Source of the DNA: Flavobacterium sp.
Lineage (GTDB): Bacteria; Bacteroidota; Bacteroidia; Flavobacteriales; Flavobacteriaceae
Assembly (NCBI RefSeq): GCF_027531705.1
Contig: NZ_JAPZSP010000010.1
Location: forward strand, 1 to 64,000
Length of the DNA stretch: 64,000 nt
Reading direction: 5' to 3'
Both the position numbers and the translations under genes were made by a program. A model generated the notes under the pieces. It saw only the letters and a list, made by a program, of their open reading frames with translations, was not told the DNA's origin and searched no databases. This document shows positions 42,009 through 49,348 of this stretch, one piece after another. Numbering within the stretch: position 1 is the first letter of the stretch; every line of letters starts with the position of its first letter.

Positions 42009-43736
42009 ATGAAAATTGAACAAAACATTTTAGACAAAGTAAATGAATGGTTAACACCAACATTTGACAACCAAACGCAAGAATCAATCAAAGAAATGAT
42101 GACTTCGGCTCCAAAAGATTTAGAAGAAAGTTTTTATAAGAATCTTGAATTTGGAACAGGCGGAATGCGCGGCGTAATGGGCGTTGGAACCAATAGAATA
42201 AACAAATATACACTTGGAAAAAACACACAAGGTTTATCAAATTATATGATTAAATCGTTTCCTGGCGAACAACTGAAAGTTGCTATTGCTTACGATTGCC
42301 GTCATAATAGTGATACATTAGCAAAAGTCGTGGCTGATGTTTTTTCGGCAAATGGAATTCACGTTTATCTTTTTTCAGATATGCGTCCAACACCTGAATT
42401 GTCTTTTGCTTTGAAATATTTGAATTGCCATGCTGGAATTGTTCTAACGGCTTCACATAATCCACCAGAATACAATGGCTACAAGGTTTATTGGCAAGAT
42501 GGTGGGCAGTTAGTGCCACCTCAAGATAAAGAAATTATTCAGGTAATTGAAGCTTTGAATTATAGTGAAATTAAATTTGAAGCCAACGAAAATTTAATTG
42601 AATATATTGATGTTGCTATTGATGAAGCTTTCGCAAAATCGACTGTAGAAAATGCAAGTTTCAACACACCAACTGCTGCAAAAGAAAATTTAAAAATTGT
42701 TTATACTTCGTTACACGGAACTTCTATAAAAGCAATTCCAGGCGTTTTGGCAAAAGCTGGTTATACTGATGTGAATATTGTTCCTGAACAAGAAGTACCA
42801 AATGGCGACTTCCCAACAGTAAAATCTCCAAATCCGGAAGAACCTGAAGCGCTTACAATGGCATTAGCTTTGGCAGATAAAATTGGTGGTGATATTGTAA
42901 TTGGAACTGATCCTGATTCGGATAGATTAGGCGTTGCTGTTAGAGACAATGATGGAAAAATGATGTTGCTAAATGGTAATCAAACCATGGTAATCATGAC
43001 TGCATTCCTTTTAGAACAATGGAAACGGGCTGGAAAAATTACTGGAAAACAATTTATAGGTTCAACGATTGTTTCAACTCCAATGATGTTAGAATTAGCT
43101 TCGGGTTATGGTGTTGAATGCAAAGTGGGATTAACGGGTTTTAAATGGATTGCAAAATTCATCAAAGATTTTCCTGAATTGGAATTTATTGGCGGTGGTG
43201 AAGAAAGTTTCGGATTTATGGTTGGTGATGCTGTTCGCGATAAAGATGCCGTTGCTGCTTGTTTGTTAGTATGCGAAATTGCCGCTCAAGCAAAAGCATC
43301 AGGGACAACTTTATATAATGAATTATTGAATTTATATGTTGATTTCGGATTTTACAAAGAACATTTAATTTCGCTAACCAAAAAAGGAATATCAGGAATG
43401 CAAGAAATAACTCAAATGATGATTGATTTGAGAGAAAATCCTATGAGTGAAATCGATGGTCAACGCGTTATTTGCATTGAAGATTATGACAATTCGACTT
43501 CACGCAACTTGATTACAAATGAAGTGGAAACTATAAATATTCCCAAATCGAACGTGTTGATTTATTATCTTGAAGATGGTTCAAAAATCTGTGCTCGCCC
43601 TAGTGGAACTGAACCAAAAATAAAATTCTATTTTAGTGTAAACGCACCATTAGACAAAGTTGAAAACGCCAAAGAAGTGGAAAAACAATTAGACCAAAAA
43701 ATTAAGAACATTATAGCAGCAATGCAGTTGAAATAA
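42009..43736 (+). CDS. Phospho-sugar mutase (phosphoglucomutase/phosphomannomutase)
   Basis: A 575-residue alpha-D-phosphohexomutase with four domains. The active-site phosphoserine is Ser 149 in TASHNP; the metal loop is GTDPDSDR; the sugar-binding loop is GGGEESFGF; the phosphate-binding loop is RPSGTEPK near the end. The length matches the PgcA-type bacterial phosphoglucomutases (about 575-585). It interconverts hexose 1- and 6-phosphates for envelope and glycogen synthesis. A duplicate of its last 25 bases occurs 560 bases downstream next to the ABC transporter start. Confidence 0.92.
   Translation: MKIEQNILDKVNEWLTPTFDNQTQESIKEMMTSAPKDLEESFYKNLEFGTGGMRGVMGVGTNRINKYTLGKNTQGLSNYMIKSFPGEQLKVAIAYDCRHNSDTLAKVVADVFSANGIHVYLFSDMRPTPELSFALKYLNCHAGIVLTASHNPPEYNGYKVYWQDGGQLVPPQDKEIIQVIEALNYSEIKFEANENLIEYIDVAIDEAFAKSTVENASFNTPTAAKENLKIVYTSLHGTSIKAIPGVLAKAGYTDVNIVPEQEVPNGDFPTVKSPNPEEPEALTMALALADKIGGDIVIGTDPDSDRLGVAVRDNDGKMMLLNGNQTMVIMTAFLLEQWKRAGKITGKQFIGSTIVSTPMMLELASGYGVECKVGLTGFKWIAKFIKDFPELEFIGGGEESFGFMVGDAVRDKDAVAACLLVCEIAAQAKASGTTLYNELLNLYVDFGFYKEHLISLTKKGISGMQEITQMMIDLRENPMSEIDGQRVICIEDYDNSTSRNLITNEVETINIPKSNVLIYYLEDGSKICARPSGTEPKIKFYFSVNAPLDKVENAKEVEKQLDQKIKNIIAAMQLK
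43712..43736. repeat. Direct repeat copy 1 (3' end of the phosphomutase gene)
   Basis: Twenty-five bases ending at the stop codon, coding IAAMQLK. They match 44274-44298 in all but two or three positions. Confidence 0.85.
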
Positions 43737-43762
43737 TTTTTCTTTTTTAAAGCTAATTTTAT

Positions 43763-44248
43763 ATGAGTAAAAGTTTTCCAATATCAAGACAAATTTCTTG
43801 GATAGCAATAGTAATTCACTTATTACTTCTTATACTATTTTTTATTATTAGCGCAATAATTTTTCCTGGCAAAATCAATTATAGCTTTATTTTTTTTATT
43901 TTAATTTCGTTATTGTTAAAATTTTCAATAGCTAGTGATCACAGAAAAGGTATTTCACTTTTCAAAAAAGGTAAATACCTTGAAGCAATTGAAAACTTTG
44001 AAAAAAGTTATTTGTTTTTTAAAAATAATAGTTGGTTAGATAATTATAGATTCATTACATTATTAAGTTCTTCAAAAATTAGCTACAAAGAAATTGCATT
44101 AAACAATATCGCTTTTTGCTATGCACAACTAGGAAATGGTCAAAAAGCAAAAGAATTTTATGAAAAAACTTTAACTGAATTTCCAAATAGTGGAATTGCA
44201 AAAGCTGGAATAAACATTCTTAATGCTGGTCAAAATACAATTAATTAA
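43763..44248 (+). CDS. Small membrane protein with TPR-like domain, possibly inserted
   Basis: A 161-residue protein with two hydrophobic segments (about 11-33 and 40-56) and a soluble helical tail. The tail looks like two TPR units: GISLFKKGKYLEAIENFEKSY and IALNNIAFCYAQLGNGQKAKEFYEKTL. Function unknown. It lies between two direct repeats of the phosphomutase 3' end, so it seems to have been inserted between the mutase and the ABC transporter. It resembles the gene at 32011 in layout (two segments then TPR), not enough to call paralogy. Its AT content is even higher than its neighbours. Confidence 0.65.
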   Translation: MSKSFPISRQISWIAIVIHLLLLILFFIISAIIFPGKINYSFIFFILISLLLKFSIASDHRKGISLFKKGKYLEAIENFEKSYLFFKNNSWLDNYRFITLLSSSKISYKEIALNNIAFCYAQLGNGQKAKEFYEKTLTEFPNSGIAKAGINILNAGQNTIN

Positions 44249-44273
44249 AAACATTCTATAAAAGATTATAAAC

Positions 44274-44298
44274 TATAGCAGCAATGCAATTGAATTAA
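44274..44298. repeat. Direct repeat copy 2 (relic of phosphomutase end)
   Basis: Partner of 43712-43736. It translates to IAAMQLN and a stop TAA that overlaps the ATG of the ABC transporter (TAATG), so the mutase and exporter probably once overlapped directly. Confidence 0.8.
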
Positions 44299-46127
44299 TG
44301 AAAAAAATAATAGAGAAACTTAAGCCTTATATTTTACCATTCAAAAGTCATGTTGTATGGAATATTATCTACAATATTTTATATGCACTTTTTGGAACAT
44401 TGTCATTTGTTACACTAATACCCATGATGAAAGTGTTGTTTGATAAAACAACCAAAGTAACCGAAGCTCCCAAATATACTGGCATTACGGAATTATTCAA
44501 TTACTTAGAAGGTTCTTTTTATTATAAAGTAACACAACTAACAGAAAATGGAAATCCACAAATTGCGCTTTTGTATGTAGTTGCCTTGGTTATTGTAACT
44601 TTCCTATTGAAAAATCTAGCTGGTTATTTGGCTTCTTATCACATGATGCATCTTCGCAATGGTGTTATGGCGAGCTTAAGAAATGTAATGTATAACAAAA
44701 TAATTGACTTACCAATTTCCTTTTATTCTGAAAAAAGAAAAGGTGATGTCATGGCTAGAATGCTTGGCGATGTTGGAGAAGTTCAAAATTCTTTTTTTAT
44801 GCTTTTGGAGCTTATCATAAAAGAACCATTGACCATTGTTTTTTCCATTATAATGATGTTTACTTTTAGTTGGAAATTAACCCTTTTTGTTTTCATTTTT
44901 ATTCCAATTTCTGGATTAATAATTTCTAGAGTTGGAAAAAATCTTAAAGCACAATCACTAAGCGCCCAAAACGAAGGTGGCTATATGATTTCGTTAGTAG
45001 AAGAATCTTTATCTGGATTAAAAGTAGTGAAAAGCTACAATGCTGAAGGAATTTTCAAAAATAGATTCCAAAATTCGGTTAATAGATTATTGAATTTATC
45101 TAATAAAATTGGAAAGAAAAACAATTTAGCATCGCCGCTAAGTGAATTTTTAGGAATAATCACTATTGCAGTCTTATTATTATATGGTGGTACTTTAGTT
45201 TTGATTGACAAATCATTAGATGGAACTGTTTTTATATCCTTTATGGGATTGGCTTACAACATATTAACTCCAGCAAAAGCTATTTCAAAAGCTTCTTATG
45301 CAGTAAAAAATGGTATTGCGGCAGCCGAACGTGTTTTTGAAGTTTTAGAACAAGAAAATACAATTGATTCTAAAGAAAATGCCTTTGTGAAAAGTACATT
45401 TGATGATAAAGTTTCTATTGAAAACATTAACTTTAGATATGGCGAAGAAAATGTATTGAAAAACTTTTCAATTGAAGTTCCAAAAGGAAAAACAGTTGCA
45501 CTTGTTGGTCAATCAGGTTCAGGAAAAAGTACCATTGCTAATTTACTTACTCGTTTTTATGATGTAAATGAAGGAAGCATCAAAATTGATGGAACCGATG
45601 TAAGAGATTGGAATATTCATTCGTTAAGAGGACTGATGGGATTGGTAACACAAGATTCTATACTATTTAATGATACTATAAAAACTAATTTACTAATCGG
45701 AAAACCTGATGCATCTGATGAAGAAATCATTGAAGCATTAAAAGTTGCCAACGCCTACGAATTTGTAAAAGATTTGCCAAACGGAATAGAAACTAACATT
45801 GGTGATGCCGGCGGAAAACTTTCTGGTGGACAAAAACAACGTTTGTCAATTGCAAGAGCGGTGTTGAAAAATCCACCGATTATGATTTTGGACGAAGCAA
45901 CTTCTGCATTAGATACTGAAAGCGAAAAATTTGTACAAGTTGCCTTAGAAAATATGATGCAAAATCGAACATCTATTGTGATTGCGCACCGACTTTCTAC
46001 AATTCAAAAAGCAGATAACATTGTGGTAATGCAAAAAGGCGAAATTGTAGAACAAGGAACGCATGCCGAATTATTGGCCAAAGACGGAATGTATTCTAAA
46101 CTAGTAATGATGCAAAGTTTTGAGTAA
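44298..46127 (+). CDS. ABC exporter, MsbA-like (membrane and ATPase fused)
   Basis: A 609-residue half-transporter with six membrane segments in the first about 320 residues and a C-terminal ATPase: Walker A GQSGSGKS from residue 404, Q-loop TQDSILF, signature LSGGQKQR from residue 508 and Walker B MILDEATSALD. This is the pattern of lipid A or drug exporters that work as homodimers. The substrate is not known; the MsbA-like look and closeness to glycosyltransferases make a lipid-linked envelope precursor plausible. The start overlaps the stop relic TAA of the duplicated phosphomutase end. Confidence 0.9.
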   Translation: MKKIIEKLKPYILPFKSHVVWNIIYNILYALFGTLSFVTLIPMMKVLFDKTTKVTEAPKYTGITELFNYLEGSFYYKVTQLTENGNPQIALLYVVALVIVTFLLKNLAGYLASYHMMHLRNGVMASLRNVMYNKIIDLPISFYSEKRKGDVMARMLGDVGEVQNSFFMLLELIIKEPLTIVFSIIMMFTFSWKLTLFVFIFIPISGLIISRVGKNLKAQSLSAQNEGGYMISLVEESLSGLKVVKSYNAEGIFKNRFQNSVNRLLNLSNKIGKKNNLASPLSEFLGIITIAVLLLYGGTLVLIDKSLDGTVFISFMGLAYNILTPAKAISKASYAVKNGIAAAERVFEVLEQENTIDSKENAFVKSTFDDKVSIENINFRYGEENVLKNFSIEVPKGKTVALVGQSGSGKSTIANLLTRFYDVNEGSIKIDGTDVRDWNIHSLRGLMGLVTQDSILFNDTIKTNLLIGKPDASDEEIIEALKVANAYEFVKDLPNGIETNIGDAGGKLSGGQKQRLSIARAVLKNPPIMILDEATSALDTESEKFVQVALENMMQNRTSIVIAHRLSTIQKADNIVVMQKGEIVEQGTHAELLAKDGMYSKLVMMQSFE

Positions 46128-46164
46128 ATCTTTCAAAAAAGAGAGTTTTAAATAATTTTAAAAA

Positions 46165-46866
46165 ATGTATACTCACAATCCAAATATTACGCTTCCTGAA
46201 AATCCTGATACGATTGTCTGGAAATACTTGGATTTGTCAAAATTTTTGGATTTGCTTTTGGCAAAAAAACTCTTCATGTCGCGTTCAGATAAGTTTGAAG
46301 ATCAATACGAAGGAACTTTTAGCGAACCAACTTTTGAGGAAATAAAACGTCTTTCAGACAACAATCCTGAGTTCTTGGATTTTTATAAAACACATCGTGA
46401 AAAAGTAGTGGTAAGTAGTTGGCATATAAACGAATATGAATCGTTTGCTATGTGGCAAATTTTTACTCAAAACAGTGAAGGTTTGGCGATTCAATCTACA
46501 ATTGGACGCTTGCAAAAAGCTTTAGAAGTTGAAAAAAACTTCAAACAATACATTGGTCAAGTCAATTATATCGATTACAAAAAAGAATACATCCCGTTTG
46601 ATGATATGTTTTTTCCTTTTTTATTCAAACGAAAAAGTTTTCAGTACGAACGTGAAGTTAGAATTGTAGGCGATTTATCAAATCAAGAAATAAAAATCAA
46701 TGATGGTTTGAAAATTGATGTAGATATTAATCAATTAATTGAAAAAATCTACATTCATCCAAAATCTGAAAACTGGTATAAAAAACTAGTTATCGAATTG
46801 GTTGACAAACTCGGATTTGATTTTGAAATAGAAAAATCAGATTTAGAAAGTGATATTTTGATTTAG
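46165..46866 (+). CDS. DUF2971 domain protein
   Basis: A 233-residue cytosolic protein of the DUF2971 family, recognised by WKYLDLSKFLDLLLAKKLFMSRSDKFED at the start, SSWHINEYESFAMWQIF in the middle and RKSFQYEREVRIV near the end. The family often occurs in accessory regions and some members sit near defence or toxin systems, but its function is unknown to me. It is the first of several genes (DUF2971, AraC, SnoaL, remnant) that look accessory compared with the surrounding core genes. Confidence 0.82.
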   Translation: MYTHNPNITLPENPDTIVWKYLDLSKFLDLLLAKKLFMSRSDKFEDQYEGTFSEPTFEEIKRLSDNNPEFLDFYKTHREKVVVSSWHINEYESFAMWQIFTQNSEGLAIQSTIGRLQKALEVEKNFKQYIGQVNYIDYKKEYIPFDDMFFPFLFKRKSFQYEREVRIVGDLSNQEIKINDGLKIDVDINQLIEKIYIHPKSENWYKKLVIELVDKLGFDFEIEKSDLESDILI

Positions 46867-46903
46867 CAATCATTTACAATTTGGTAAGTTTTAACTTTTA
46901 GAT

Positions 46904-46915
46904 ATGATAAATTTA
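46904..46915. promoter_or_regulatory. Candidate AraC operator, copy 1
   Basis: ATGATAAATTTA, within an inverted pair TAGATA (46899-46904) and TATCTA (46914-46919). The same 12 bases are at 47852-47863. Confidence 0.35.
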
Positions 46916-46946
46916 TCTAAATTTACGAAACTATATTTCACACCAA

Positions 46947-47777
46947 TTGAAAATAAAATTCTTCAAGCCAAAATCTGAGATTCTTCAAAAATACATTGAA
47001 GGCTACTATTTTTTAACCAATACAAAAGCAGATTTACCTATAGAATATTATACGTTTCCTAACAATTATAGTATAGTTTCTATTATCGAAGATTCTGAAG
47101 TTTTGTTTTCAGAAAATATAGCTGTTATAAAAGAGAAAAAAGGGCATCCTTTAAATTCAGACTTAATTTGTCATTACAAAAAACCAATCAAATTAAGATA
47201 TGAAGGAAATATTAATGAAATTACATTTTATTTCAAACCACTTGGTCTCAATGCTTTTTTAGAAAAATCTTTGTGCCATTACACGAATGATTTTTTTGCA
47301 AATTTCATACCTTTTGACGATTATAAAGAAATATTTGTCGTCATAATGAAAGAAAATGATTTAGACAAAAAAATAGAATTGATTGAAAGTTATTGGTTGT
47401 CAAAACTAAAAGAATTTCAACATCCTTTTTTACATCAAATTATTGAAGATTTAAAAGATACCCAAAGAGACTATTCTATTTCAGATTTGGCTAAGAAATA
47501 TAGTATTACACGCCAAAATCTGACGAAGCATTTCGAATCAAATTTATGTAAATCGCCTTCAGATTTCAAAAAAATTCAACGTTTTAGAGAAGCTTTAAAA
47601 TCACAAATAAATAGTAAATCAAAAAATAATTTAACCGAATTAAGTTATGATATGCTGTTTTACGATCAATCACATTTGATTAAAGATTTTAAATCACTAA
47701 CGGGACTTACTCCTAAAAAATTCTTCAAAAATTTATCGCCACAAGAAGATGGTCAAATAAATTGGTTATTTGTCTAA
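46947..47777 (+). CDS. AraC-family transcriptional regulator
   Basis: A 276-residue regulator. The C-terminal about 100 residues are two AraC helix-turn-helix motifs: ISDLAKKYSITRQNLTKHFESN and LSYDMLFYDQSHLIKDFKSLTGLTPKKFFK. The N-terminal about 160 residues are the effector domain of a type with little similarity to sugar-binding AraC proteins. The only start is TTG at 46947, since no ATG lies nearby in frame. A 12-base motif occurs upstream of this gene (46904-46915) and again upstream of the next gene (47852-47863), a candidate operator. Confidence 0.84.
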   Translation: MKIKFFKPKSEILQKYIEGYYFLTNTKADLPIEYYTFPNNYSIVSIIEDSEVLFSENIAVIKEKKGHPLNSDLICHYKKPIKLRYEGNINEITFYFKPLGLNAFLEKSLCHYTNDFFANFIPFDDYKEIFVVIMKENDLDKKIELIESYWLSKLKEFQHPFLHQIIEDLKDTQRDYSISDLAKKYSITRQNLTKHFESNLCKSPSDFKKIQRFREALKSQINSKSKNNLTELSYDMLFYDQSHLIKDFKSLTGLTPKKFFKNLSPQEDGQINWLFV

Positions 47778-47851
47778 GATTCCATTTTTACAATTTTTAG
47801 ATAATTAGTATAAGTAATTTTACTAAAAAAATAACAAATCCAAATTTTGTC

Positions 47852-47863
47852 ATGATAAATTTA
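47852..47863. promoter_or_regulatory. Candidate AraC operator, copy 2
   Basis: ATGATAAATTTA, second copy, 153 bases upstream of the SnoaL-like gene. Without a second arm the match could be chance in such AT-rich DNA. Confidence 0.3.
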
Positions 47864-48015
47864 GTTATAAAAATCGTAGTTACTGCAATAAAAGTTGTGG
47901 TAAGTTGTTTGTTTTAAATCTTACTTAAAAACAGAACCATATTATATTCAAAATCATCAATCAATTTTCGAATAGTAGTTTACAGTGACATTTAATTTTA
48001 AATCCAAAATCAGTT

Positions 48016-48462
48016 ATGAGAAAAATTTTATTTTTATTGATTACGCTTTCACTAATTTCATGTACGAATCAATCTAAAACGACGAATATGAAATCTACAG
48101 AAAATGAAAAACTTGTAAAAACCTATTTTGAACATTTCAACAATCACGATTGGAAAAAAATGGCAGAAATGTATACTGAAACTGCCGATTTTAAAGATCC
48201 ATCATTAGGAGTTGGAATTGTAAAACAAACTCAACAGCAAACTAGTAAGAAATATTCGGAACTTAACAAAATATTTCCAGATTTGAAAGACGAAGTAAAA
48301 GCAGTTTATCCATCTGGAGACAATCATATTGTTGTAGAATTTATTTCAACAGGAACTGCTCCAGATAATTCAAAATTTGAATTGCCAATTTGCACTATTT
48401 TTACCATCAAAAACGGAAAAATAACTAAAGATTTTACATATTATGACAATTTTGAAGAGTAA
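48016..48462 (+). CDS. SnoaL/NTF2-like lipoprotein
   Basis: A 148-residue protein with a lipoprotein signal (Cys about 16, LSLISC) and a cone-shaped NTF2/SnoaL fold: EKLVKTYFEHFNNHDWKKMAEMYTETADFKDPSLG is the classical first half, followed by HIVVEFISTGTA and FELPICTIFTIKNGKITKDFTYYD. Such proteins are often small-molecule binders or isomerase-like. No catalytic residue can be assigned. The AraC regulator upstream may control it. Confidence 0.82.
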   Translation: MRKILFLLITLSLISCTNQSKTTNMKSTENEKLVKTYFEHFNNHDWKKMAEMYTETADFKDPSLGVGIVKQTQQQTSKKYSELNKIFPDLKDEVKAVYPSGDNHIVVEFISTGTAPDNSKFELPICTIFTIKNGKITKDFTYYDNFEE

Positions 48463-48472
48463 ATAAAGTTAT

Positions 48473-48598
48473 ATGAAAAAAATATTACTATTTTTATTAG
48501 TTACATTCGCAAAATTCTCACAAACCAAAAACGAAAAAATCAAAATTATCTTAATGGGAACTTTTCATTAAGGAACAACTAGTGTTCGAATAACCTAA
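48473..48598 (+). pseudogene. Remnant of a secreted protein gene
   Basis: A frame starting ATG at 48473 codes for a signal peptide (MKKILLFLLVTFAKFSQ) and KIKIILMGTFH, then a TAA stop at 48569; the same frame continues GTTSVRIT before a second stop at 48596. The GTFH motif after KIKxxLxGTFH is typical of the DUF5694-like secreted proteins of this group (GTFHF...), so it looks like the broken beginning of one. The rest of the gene is absent; the - strand lipoprotein gene abuts it. Confidence 0.6.
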
Positions 48599-49308
48599 AT
48601 TGGTGAATAATCTTGAAATTTCCAATCTTTTGAACTCAAATCAATAAAGTGATAATGAATAATATCATTTTTGTCGAATTCACCGTTTTTATTGGTATCT
48701 TCAATACTTCTGAAGTATAAACGATTTTTAGATTCCACTAAATTCCAGTCAATCAATTCCATTAATTCTTCTGAAACTTTTGTGAAAGATGTGCCATCAA
48801 TTTTGCTCAAATACAAAGATTTTATGTCGCTTGAATCTAACTTATCGTCTTTATTAGTATCCATATCGGCTAGAACATATACTAAAATTTGATTTTTAGT
48901 TTTGTCTGCAATTGATTTTAAATAAGTAACTCGTTCAATCAAAACGGGTTTATCGGTTAAAACTCTTAACGAATCAGATCCAATTTCTTGAAATTTAAAA
49001 TTACTCAAATAACCTGTAATTTCATTTTCACTCGAATTAGATACTGTAAAACTTTCTCTTTCTGAACCAGAATAACGTGATTTTGAAACACCATCGGCAA
49101 CGCTAAACTCACCAATTGGGTGAATCAAAACATTTGTTCCTTCCATTTGAATTGGCAAATCAGCTAACAAAATTTTAGGAGCATCTGTTTTAACTTCCGC
49201 TTTTTGCTTTGAAGAATCGTAGCTAACTTTTGGTTTTGTTACTTCTTCTTTGCAACTAACTAATACTGTTGCTAATGCTATAAAAGTATATTTGAATATG
49301 TTTCTCAT
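48595..49308 (-). CDS. Lipoprotein with EF-hand-like calcium loops
   Basis: A 237-residue outer membrane or periplasmic lipoprotein (lipobox ATVLVSC, Cys about 19). Two DxNxDxxxD calcium-binding loops occur: DTNKDDKLDSSD in the DMDTNKDDKLDSSDIKSLY segment, and DTNKNGEFDKND near the end. These resemble dockerin or EF-hand loops. Function unknown. It lies 40 bases downstream of the TonB-dependent receptor, so is probably last in that operon. Confidence 0.75.
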   Translation of the reverse strand: MRNIFKYTFIALATVLVSCKEEVTKPKVSYDSSKQKAEVKTDAPKILLADLPIQMEGTNVLIHPIGEFSVADGVSKSRYSGSERESFTVSNSSENEITGYLSNFKFQEIGSDSLRVLTDKPVLIERVTYLKSIADKTKNQILVYVLADMDTNKDDKLDSSDIKSLYLSKIDGTSFTKVSEELMELIDWNLVESKNRLYFRSIEDTNKNGEFDKNDIIHYHFIDLSSKDWKFQDYSPI

Positions 49309-49348
49309 TTAAATAGAAAATTTATAAGTCAAAAATAATGAAATTTTT

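Noticed and set aside
47778..48015. Gene-free gap before the SnoaL gene
   Set aside because: No open frame or hairpin beyond the repeated 12-mer; I see nothing else in it.
41321..48598. Defence island hypothesis
   Set aside because: ORF6N, DUF2971 and AraC genes lie in an accessory patch, but there are no nuclease, helicase, toxin-antitoxin or TIR signatures, and most neighbours are core envelope genes.
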